From Cepaea nemoralis (Eukaryota > Mollusca > Gastropoda > Stylommatophora > Helicidae): 64,000 bases of DNA. Positions 54,523 to 61,626 of the stretch are shown one piece after another. Within the stretch, counting starts at the first letter, position 1, and every line of letters starts with the position of its first letter. Both the position numbers and the translations under genes were made by a program. Location: the NCBI GenBank assembly GCA_014155875.1, contig JACEFZ010028134.1, positions 702,501 to 766,500 of the forward strand. Reading direction: 5' to 3'. Below the pieces are notes generated by a model. The model did not search any database and was not told the DNA's origin. It was given only the letters and a program-made list of their open reading frames with translations.

Positions 54523-55479
54523 ATGCTGCCCAAAATACATAAACTCAAAAATCATGGACGTCCGATAGTTTCCGCCTGCTCATGCCCGACTGAACTGATC
54601 TCAGCGTTTCTTGACAGGATTTTCCAACCTCTAGTTGCGAATCTCCCGTCATACATCAAGGATACAACGCATGCGTTACTTTCATTCAACTCTCTCCAAC
54701 TGACTCCTGGGAACACATACAGACTATTCCTAATGGATGTATGTTCCCTCTATACCTCCATTCCTCACGCTGATGGCCTCAGGGCGCTACAGTTCTTTCT
54801 GGATCAACGCAGAGATCAAGCCATCCCTTCTCGCACACTTGTGAGACTCGCTGAATTGGTCCTCAACAATAATTCCTTTGAGTTCAATGGCCACTACTTT
54901 GAACAAATCAGCAGTGTCGCCATGGGCACTAAAATGGGACCCAGCAACGCATGTTTATTTATGGGACATCTGGAACACCAGATTGAACTCAGCTATGATG
55001 GTCTTCTCCTTTCTTTTTACCGACGCTACATCGATGACGACATAGGTCTCACTGACATAACAGAGGCGGAACTGAACCGCTTCATCAATTATGTCAATAA
55101 CTTCCACCCATGGATCAAATTCACCACAGAAATTTCCACCACCTCTGTCAATTTCCTTGACACCACTATTAAATTAAACCCTACAGGCCTCACGACCTCC
55201 GTGTACTACAAACCTACTGATGCTCACTGTTTCCTCTTGTACAGCTCATCCCACCCCAAAAGCTGCAAAGATTCCATCGCATATTCCCAGCTACTCCGCC
55301 TTCGTCGTATCTGTCAGGATGATAATGACTTCCTCGAGAGAGCCCATGAAATGCTTGACTTTTTCCGCAGACGGTCCTACCCAGAGGACGTCTTGTCCAC
55401 AGCTTCCTGTCGCATAACCCAAGTCTCGCGGGAATTGTCCCTCGTCAAACCAACGCGACCTCCCAACAATGAACCCTAA
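54523..55479 (+). CDS. Penelope-like reverse transcriptase
   Basis: 318 codons. LPKIHKLKNHGRPIVSACSC (residues 2-21) is the entry motif of Penelope RTs, also found in a TERT-like arrangement. Motif A is MDVCSLYTSIP (71-81, catalytic D72), motif B SVAMGTKMGPSNACLFMGHL (131-150), and motif C RYIDDD (168-173) with both catalytic aspartates. SVNFLDTTIKL and YYKPTDAH follow, as in the thumb region. The catalytic set is intact. The first Met here is internal, because the frame was cut by the MITE. The C-terminus runs out of frame at about 55470, where the endonuclease frame begins. Confidence 0.9.
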   Translation: MLPKIHKLKNHGRPIVSACSCPTELISAFLDRIFQPLVANLPSYIKDTTHALLSFNSLQLTPGNTYRLFLMDVCSLYTSIPHADGLRALQFFLDQRRDQAIPSRTLVRLAELVLNNNSFEFNGHYFEQISSVAMGTKMGPSNACLFMGHLEHQIELSYDGLLLSFYRRYIDDDIGLTDITEAELNRFINYVNNFHPWIKFTTEISTTSVNFLDTTIKLNPTGLTTSVYYKPTDAHCFLLYSSSHPKSCKDSIAYSQLLRLRRICQDDNDFLERAHEMLDFFRRRSYPEDVLSTASCRITQVSRELSLVKPTRPPNNEP

Positions 55480-56089
55480 GCTCATCCTCACCTTCCATCC
55501 ACATGCCTATGCCATCAAGCACATTTTCCTGCGACACTGGTCTATCTTGGAATCCGATCCAACCACTCGTGAGGTATTCTCCAATGGCCCTAGGGTAATT
55601 TTCCGCCGTAACCAGAGCCTCAGAGACCACCTTGTGCATAGTCGCCTCCCCACGGTTACTTCAGCTGTGGGCACATTCGAATGCCACAGTAAGAACTGTC
55701 TGACATGCCCAAACGTTGTTCAGACACCGGAGATTGCATTTCCCCTAGGCACCTTCTCATTGAAAGATTCTTTTACTTGTACATCCCGCAATCTGATATA
55801 TGTCATCATCTGCAAACGATGTGACATGAAATACATTGGTCAAACTGGCAGACGTCTTGCTGACCGTTTTAGAGAACACCTCAGAGACATCAATCAGGGC
55901 GCTGACAAACCTGTCCCCAACCATTTCAATTCCTCCAACCATAATGGAGTCGACGATGTATGTGTCACCGCATTGAAACCCTGCTACTCCAACAGCTCCG
56001 TTAGGCTCAAAATTGAATGCCAGCTAATCAACAATCTGGGATGCGTCCATCCAGCAGGTATCAATACTGTTGTGGACGCTACTGTATAA
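55469..56089 (+). CDS. Penelope-like GIY-YIG endonuclease
   Basis: 206 codons, in the +1 frame relative to the RT ORF and overlapping its last 11 bp. LILTFHPHAYAIKHIFLRHW (5-24) normally follows directly on the RT, so a one-base frameshift near 55470 separates them. CHSKNCLTC (72-80) is the conserved Cys cluster ahead of the nuclease. GIY-YIG core: LIYVIICKRC (109-118) and KYIGQTGRRLADRFREHL (121-138), then NHFNSSNH (151-158). It nicks the target to prime reverse transcription. An ATG at 55469 is likely fortuitous. Confidence 0.88.
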   Translation: MNPKLILTFHPHAYAIKHIFLRHWSILESDPTTREVFSNGPRVIFRRNQSLRDHLVHSRLPTVTSAVGTFECHSKNCLTCPNVVQTPEIAFPLGTFSLKDSFTCTSRNLIYVIICKRCDMKYIGQTGRRLADRFREHLRDINQGADKPVPNHFNSSNHNGVDDVCVTALKPCYSNSSVRLKIECQLINNLGCVHPAGINTVVDATV

Positions 56090-56147
56090 CTGTGCCATCT
56101 TCTCCAACTGTTTACACTGTCTATTACTATGCTGTCCTTCTCTCCCA

Positions 56148-56169
56148 CCCCCCCCCCCCCCCCCCCCCC
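56148..56169 (+). repeat. 22-nt poly-C tract
   Basis: Homopolymer in the 3' UTR of the Penelope-like element. Confidence 0.9.
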
Positions 56170-56403
56170 AATATACATACCTAACTGTCTCCACACCCTA
56201 TATTTTCATATCAGACTGTTCGCATATTTTTGGCGACGTAAATCCTATCTGGCAACCTACTATACTTAAACTCTGCAGCCAAAGAGTGCCTTCGCATCTG
56301 GCAAATCCGTCTTTTCTGCTCCCACATGGATACGTAGTGGTTGTGCTTTTTAGTTTTGTGCTTTTTAATATTTCGTTGTCCTATCTATCCGTGTTGTCCT
56401 GTC

Positions 56404-56433
56404 CTTGACAAAGATTCTGAGAATCGAAACGTC
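56404..56433 (+). ncRNA. degenerate hammerhead-ribozyme-like motif
   Basis: TTGACAA (56405-56411), a 5-bp stem GATTC/GAATC with a TGA loop (56413-56425), GAAA (56426-56429) and CGTC (56430-56433) follow the order CUGANGA, stem II, GAAA, GUC of hammerhead ribozymes, which are known in Penelope-like elements. Two core positions differ, including the catalytic G of CUGANGA, so no activity is expected in this copy. Confidence 0.5.
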
Positions 56434-56449
56434 GGCCGTCCTGTGTGTC

Positions 56450-57479
56450 GTATTGTACGCGTTTGTGTGTATTTTATTGTATTTTATTTTATTATTAATT
56501 TTATATATTTATTGAGTGCTTCTGATTTCGGATTTTCACCTGTATTTCGGGATACGATGGACCTCCTTGTAAGGTATGTGCAACGTGTTGATGTTTAGTA
56601 CGTTTCTTCTCGCAGGAGCTTAATATACCTATTTGTTTCCAATTCATATTTTCTTTTGGTGGTATGTCTGCGCATGCATGTGCATGCACACACATCTAGA
56701 GCGTTCTGGTTATTTCTCGGCGCCAGTGACTCGCCGCCGCCCCTTCTCCTGTTAGTTAAAACAGTTCCGCCATGTGAAGGCCAGGAGTTGGACTTTTGCT
56801 GCATAGGTGATGAATGCACGAGCTATTGGGGTATTTATGCAAGGTTGGGCGCTCACCCCAACCCCGCCCCCGGCTACATACAGCAACATTTGGAACCAAT
56901 CTGTCTTTCAATTTCCGTGGCGCAAGGTGTTGATCCCACTGTTTGTCTGATAACATCATTTCTTATTCAGTCTCATATAGTTAAATTGGCAGCTCTCCTT
57001 AAGCATCTCATCTCACAAGTGTTGATTGTGAGTGAGTGTGATTTGGATAGTGTCCAAGTGTGACACTGGTAGTATAGGGTTGGTGTGTATATGCTATTTA
57101 TTATCTGTCGTTATGAGGACAAAGGTATCCCCTGTCTACTGTCGTGGAACTTGAGACCATAACCAACAACTACCTGTCGCCTGCTCTTCAGCTCCACCCA
57201 CCACCTGCACACATAGCTAGACCCTGATGGGAGGTGGGGGGGGGGGCTAAACAAGTGCTCCACCTTGTCCAAGGATGTCCCGTAGGTTAGCGAAGGAAAT
57301 TGAGGCACCTTACTTCGCCTTTGATATGGGATACATTTTTCCTGCCACCCTAAAATAGTTACCAGAAAATGTCTTGGGAAGTTTAGTTTAGTCGATGGAT
57401 CAACATCACGGAACGCGGGTATAACCCATAAGTGCTCCGTTCTCCTCCTAACTCGAACCTGAGTCTGGAGAAACTCAGC
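56450..57479. other. no recognisable gene
   Basis: An open frame at 56656-57063 has no known motif, only Cys/Leu-rich low-conservation sequence. A TTTTATT-rich stretch lies near 56470-56515 and a G-run near 57235-57246. Confidence 0.35.
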
Positions 57480-57772
57480 TCAGTGCACGAAGTCCATAGC
57501 ACACGGCGAGGATCCTGAAATATTTTGGGTAGATTTTTAACTCGAAATTTTGCCTGGGCATCGCCGTTAGGCTACTCTGTTTTGATTTCAAACTGCCAAG
57601 GGATTTTTTACGTGCGCAACAATACACACGGGCGTCCGATCTCACTACCCAGAGACCAGGGGAAATTTTGTTACTGGAAGTCCACGTGAAAAAGCCCCGG
57701 TCCTCACTGGGGCTTGAACCCGGGACCTCCAGCACTCGAGGCGGACACCATACCTCGAGACCACGCAGCCCC
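57480..57772 (-). mobile_element. SINE-J, tRNA-derived
   Basis: The minus-strand head carries GTGGTCTCGAGG (57753-57764, A-box region) and GGGTTCAAGCC (57711-57721, B box). The body is GTGAGATCGGACGCCCGTGT and CAAAATTTCGAGTTAAAAAT. It could pass for a tRNA gene on a scan, but the acceptor stem does not close and the body continues. Confidence 0.6.
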
Positions 57773-57939
57773 CTATGTCTTGGGTAATGCTAACTACGTC
57801 ACCCAACCTGCGCCGATGTGTCTATGCAAATGTGGGTCTAGCACCATATACCCAAATCGCCTCAAGGCGTGCAGTGGAGTCATTTAGTGTATACTTTCTA
57901 ACGCCGTGGACACCAGTAACAGACAATGTGAATTATATA

Positions 57940-58089
57940 GGGTGTATTTTTAATGACTGTGCAGTGTTTGAAAATATTGCCTGTCCAAGTTTTGTATTTA
58001 CCTATTATATTACATGAACTTTTCAGAAAGTGAATACAAAACTTGGACCAGTAATATTTTCAAATACTGCAGTCATTAAAAACGCACCC
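57940..58089. mobile_element. 150-bp hairpin MITE
   Basis: Termini GGGTGTATTTTTAATGACTG and, inverted, GGGTGCGTTTTTAATGACTG. The arms of about 60 bp include TTGAAAATATT and CCAAGTTTTGTATT and are separated by about 27 bp. No clear target duplication. A similar end, AAAAATACACCCTGTATA, occurs at 58724-58741. Confidence 0.75.
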
Positions 58090-58091
58090 AT

Positions 58092-58690
58092 CATTGCCAT
58101 GTCGGTAAGCGTGGGCGGTCATGACTCGCCATGTCACTCGATCACCAAAGTTGTGGATCAGTTCAGTGTTCTTGTCTCGACCATGCCACGTGGTCAAGCC
58201 ATCCAGGTAATTACTTCGCTGTCTTCCCCCTGTTCTCTTCCCCCACGATCTTGCCAGTTGTCACCAAGTTCTCCAATTCATTTTTTCTTATAACATATCC
58301 AAACAATTGTGACTGTCTACGTCTAATTTCTCTACTCAGTTTACGATTTTCATTTGTCTCCTGTAGGACTTGGTCATTAGTTTTTCTGTCTGTCCATGGT
58401 ATTCTTTGCATTCTCCTGAGAAACCACATTTCCACAGCCATCAGATGTTTCTCAGCTTGACTGCTCATTGTCCATGTTTCACATCCATACAAAAGTACAG
58501 GCTGTATGTAACACCTCAACACTCTTTTTCTCGTTTCAATTGATATCCTTTTATTGGTCAGTATGTTTTTAATCTTACAAAAGGCTACCTTCGCCATGGC
58601 GATTCTTGTTCTAATCTCTTCAAGGCATCTCACATCAGATGTTATTACTGTTCCGAGATAGTTGTACCGATTCACTTGTTTAAGAATATT
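58092..58690 (-). mobile_element. LINE-D, longest copy
   Basis: Minus translation includes YNYLGTVITSDVRCLEEIRT, RIAMAKVAFCKIKNIL, YIQPVLLYGCETWTMSSQAE, MWFLRRMQRIPWTDRKTNDQ, SQLFGYVIRKNELENLVTTG and a GRDKNTEL-type C-terminus near 58150. This is the post-catalytic and C-terminal part of an RTE/CR1-like RT. The catalytic domain is missing, and frame changes occur near 58210. Confidence 0.75.
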
Positions 58691-59049
58691 TCCATTTACC
58701 TGAATATTACATTGTGGTATTTCGCTAAAAATACACCCTGTATAATCCTATGACTGTATGGAACCAATAAGGGAAAGACAGCGGGAAGTACGGTTTGTGT
58801 GACGGAGATGTATGGAGTAACATAATCCCGTGGACACAGAACCGTCTGATAGCATCCAATGGCTAAGTATATTTACACACCACAACACCGGGACCTCAAA
58901 TATATGACTTGTACTTGACACAACTATTCTGTGCCACATTTATTTGAACAATAAACTTGCTTTCCATAGTTAAACGGCGAAACGTACAGGCTGTGTGGTT
59001 TGTTGATATTACCGGAAAGTGACTGTACAACTCCCACAATTTAGTGGCA
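58691..59049. other. no recognisable feature except a MITE-like end
   Basis: The 58724-58741 terminus similar to the hairpin MITE is the only structure seen. Confidence 0.35.
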
Positions 59050-59240
59050 ATTATCATCATATGCCATGCTGATAAAACGTGGGCGGTCATGTTTCGCAAT
59101 CTCACTCTATCACCAGAGTCGTAGATCAGCTCAGTGTTCTTGTCTCGACCATGCCATGTGGCCAAGCCATCCAGGTATTTACTGTTCTCTTCTGCTCAAT
59201 GTTGCCAGTTGCCACAAAGTTCTCTAGTTTATTTCGCAGT
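59050..59240 (-). mobile_element. LINE-D 3' end
   Basis: Minus translation MATWHGRDKNTELIYDSGDR and an LRNMTAHV-type end; the tail has ATGATGAT near 59053-59061. Confidence 0.65.
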
Positions 59241-59359
59241 GGGAATGTGAATGACAAATATGATTATATTGCTCTAATATTGTTGTTGTCGCGGGAGCCG
59301 CACGCGTCAGGCGGGGAGTCTGACGGTAGTACACGCTTACAATGTCCAGACACTTGCAT

Positions 59360-59545
59360 TTGACAGGTGTACGCGCCCAGTGATCCGGGCACGTATACGA
59401 CCCTTACCTGCGGGACTTGGCTGAACGCCTCTAAGTCAAATCCCACGGGTTTAGAGTCTGGCCATCGTTCGTCTCCTGCTCGTGGTGGCGAGGTCTCGAA
59501 GGTTTGACGCTGAGCCGCCAGCATCTGCAGCCTACCTTGTTGCAG
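59360..59545 (+). mobile_element. repeat with a 28S-rRNA-like head
   Basis: GGCTGAACGCCTCTAAGTC followed by AAATCCC at 59419-59444 is close to the conserved 3' segment of 28S rRNA. The tail CTGAGCCGCCAGCATCTGCAG (shared form CTGAGCCGSCAGCA) also occurs at 41240-41265 after the other 28S-like segment, so both belong to one family. Confidence 0.45.
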
Positions 59546-59715
59546 ACGTATTGGTTATCCATTCCTCTGGATCAAACAAGGCAAGGCCGAGAGAGGGAAC
59601 ATGTCGTTTGCGCACCACATGTTCTCTGAAGCTCTGCCGAGGCATTGTGATGGAATTTTGGCCAAATTCCAACTCACATACTTTGGTCTGTCAAGACTGT
59701 AAGGTGCCACTCATT
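59540..59715 (-). mobile_element. family F, minus fragment
   Basis: CAGACGTATTGGTTATCCATT, AAGGCCGAGAGAGGGAACATG and GTCTGTCAAGACTGTAAGGTG. Confidence 0.55.
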
Positions 59716-59814
59716 GTTGTTGTATCTTGACACTCCATATTTCCTTGCATTGATACACTTGAGAATAGAATACTAGATTGTTATAAAGATAATAGATTAT
59801 GTACAGTAATTCTA

Positions 59815-60060
59815 CACTTGTTAGTTGGTTGTAGTCCTTTAAGGACGTTGCAACCAACTCCAGCATTTATTGATTGCGTGTCATTTACTAGGAAATTGTT
59901 GTCGAGTAATTTGCTTTCTGAACGCCCGACACCCCATACCATGGAAATCAACCAGTGGCGTTTGGTTTCGAACCCTGGACTTTGTATGTTGGGAAATGAT
60001 GAAACTGTGCGTCTTAGTATCTCACAAGCCACAGCCGTCTTTTTCTATACTAACGTGGAT
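59815..60060 (-). mobile_element. tRNA-like SINE head, unclassified
   Basis: On minus, TGGCTTGTGAGATAC (A-box-like) and GGGTTCGAAACC (B box, about 59969-59980). The body downstream is not shared with other SINEs in the window. Confidence 0.4.
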
Positions 60061-60221
60061 TAACACATGCAAGGTTAAATAATGGATTGAGATTGAAGAT
60101 AACTTGCAGACTGGCCGAGAGACTAACGGACAGGCATATGTAGATATCGATAGATAGATTGATAGATAGATGAATGGGTACATTGATGAAAGGACAGACA
60201 GATATCTTCGAGGTGATGGGC

Positions 60222-60246
60222 TGACAGACAGACAGACAGACAGACA

Positions 60247-60292
<46 letters not shown>

Positions 60293-60310
60293 TATACAGG
60301 CAGGTATACA
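60222..60310. repeat. (CAGA)n/(CAGG)n microsatellite
   Basis: GACA units change to GGCA units, ending in two GTATACAGGCAG repeats. Confidence 0.9.
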
Positions 60311-60318
60311 GACAGGCA

Positions 60319-60600
60319 TAATTAAACTCCTACACTGGTCAGCTGGATAAAAAATGTTGACTTCTCGTCCTTGACTTGGGGACGTAAAGTACAAGTACTT
60401 CAGAAGTCGGAATGGGTTCGCATACTACGTCTAGTGCTCTGGGCTGATTTTTGTATGTGGATTAGCTTTTCTTATTACCAGGCATCTATTGGTAATAAGG
60501 AAAGCTAATCCACATACAAAAATCAGCCCAGAGCACTAGAAGTGGTAGCATGTATATGGCCTACGCTTTAGTTCAAAGCGAATGAAAAAAAACATTGTTG
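60319..60600 (+). mobile_element. SINE-B fragment containing an inverted duplication
   Basis: TGTTGACTTCTCGTCCTTGA, GGGGACGTAAAGTACAAGTA and GGAATGGGTTCGCA match the SINE-B body. Its 3' part (from about 60498, AAAGCTAATCCACATAC) is present once in normal and once in inverse orientation. Confidence 0.7.
60431..60539. repeat. 50-bp-arm near-perfect palindrome
   Basis: 60431-60480 and 60490-60539 are inverse complements at 49 of 50 positions with a 9-nt loop. The right arm is SINE-B 3' sequence; the left arm is its inverted duplicate. Confidence 0.95.
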
Positions 60601-60610
60601 CTAAGATATC

Positions 60611-60868
60611 TCATTATTTTTTTTTCCATATCCCTTACAGGACGTTGCACTCAACATCAGCATTTTTCAGCTGCTGTTGATGTATACTAGGCAAGATTAC
60701 GCTCAGTAGTTTGCCATTGTTTTCTGAGCGACCGGCTCACATACCCCGTAAGTTACCAACGCGGTGAGAACCGCTACTGATTCTCGCGCAGGTTACGTTA
60801 CTCGCGAGAATATACGGGATCACGGAGAAAGACGTTAACACCTAGGCCAGGGAGACGGCTTTATAGCT
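60611..60868 (-). mobile_element. SINE-C, minus copy
   Basis: Poly-T at 60618-60627, CTTACAGGACGTTGCACTC, CGCTCAGTAGTTTGCCATTG and ACCTAGGCCAGGGAGAC. Confidence 0.75.
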
Positions 60869-60959
60869 GTGATTAGATGTCATTATAGCTGTACTGAAGT
60901 CATAACTTGGTTACCTGCCGCCGATATGATGTGTTTGTGAGAACATTTCAACCAATCAC

Positions 60960-61060
60960 TGCCTCAGATGTCCAAAAGGGTTCGTCTGATGGCGAGGGAC
61001 ACTTGTAATGGGGAAAGCTAACCCTCACGCAAAATCAGTCTTACTTGTACTGCCTGTAGT
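60960..61060 (+). mobile_element. SINE-B 3' fragment
   Basis: GGGTTCGTCTGATGGCGAGG, GGGGAAAGCTAACCCTCACG and CAAAATCAGTC. Confidence 0.55.
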
Positions 61061-61220
61061 AGTAGCACGCCTTATTGTAACATACCTTCGTCCAAGAGAA
61101 CAGAGACGTGGAGGGGAGGGACACCCTTCCGAATCTATGATGTGTCAGATTAAACACCTAAGTGAAATATAAAGCAACGTTTTCAATTGGTACATTTAAG
61201 ACATGTAGTGCAGGCCTAAC

Positions 61221-61242
61221 CTTTATTATTATTATTATGAGT

Positions 61243-61278
<36 letters not shown>

Positions 61279-61316
61279 TTGATGATTATGATTATTATTA
61301 TTATTATTATTTAATG
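61221..61316. repeat. (ATT)n and (GAT)n trinucleotide tracts
   Basis: ATT units, then about ten GAT units, then ATT units, ending before TTAATGAGTTAATG. Confidence 0.9.
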
Positions 61317-61383
61317 AGTTAATGATTCCTTTTCCTTTTCAGTACTTCTTTGAAGTGAACATTTTTAACTAGTCGCTGATCAC

Positions 61384-61548
61384 ATGGACCTGAACAGTAC
61401 ATACGCGCCACCAATCAACAATGCTTGCGTGCCGGATATCTACAACCGCCTGGATGCCGATGTTATAGAGAGGACACGGGTGGCCAACAAGCAACTCAAC
61501 ATCAGACTGCTGCTGCAGCAGAAAATTTTACTCAAATATAAGTGCGTA
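61384..61548 (+). CDS. putative host coding exon, unknown protein
   Basis: This is the only stretch that looks like a host exon. A pyrimidine-rich acceptor TTTTCCTTTTCAG ends at 61342. An in-frame TAA at 61366 is followed by ATG at 61384. The reading is MDLNSTYAPPINNACVPDIY and RLDADVIERTRVANKQLNIR, then LLLQQKILLKY, ending at a possible donor GTGCGT near 61549. If spliced there, about 55 codons are encoded, beginning with a polar N-terminus and passing into a charged helix. Beyond the donor the frame continues into low-complexity sequence to a stop at 61624. I do not recognise the family. Codon and residue use differ from the surrounding repeats. Confidence 0.35.
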
Positions 61549-61626
61549 TCATTTACTTTATTAGTCTTGAGGATGAAAAGGGGGGGGGGGGAGGAGGCTG
61601 ATACTGCTAGGCATGTCCACGAGTGA

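Larger units (their letters stand above)
53855..56440 (+). mobile_element. Penelope-like element, interrupted by a hAT MITE
   Basis: Order: RT N-terminal coding (53858-54069), MITE (54070-54516), RT (54523-55479), GIY-YIG endonuclease (55469-56089), 3' UTR with a poly-C tract (56148-56169) and a hammerhead-like motif (56404-56433). RT plus C-terminal GIY-YIG is the definition of canonical endonuclease-bearing Penelope-like elements. It looks 5'-truncated at the poly-G. After discounting the 455 bp of MITE plus duplication, the RT frame is continuous. Confidence 0.88.

Noticed and set aside
57700..57772. tRNA gene on the minus strand
   Set aside because: A and B boxes are present but the acceptor stem does not pair and the sequence continues as a SINE body.
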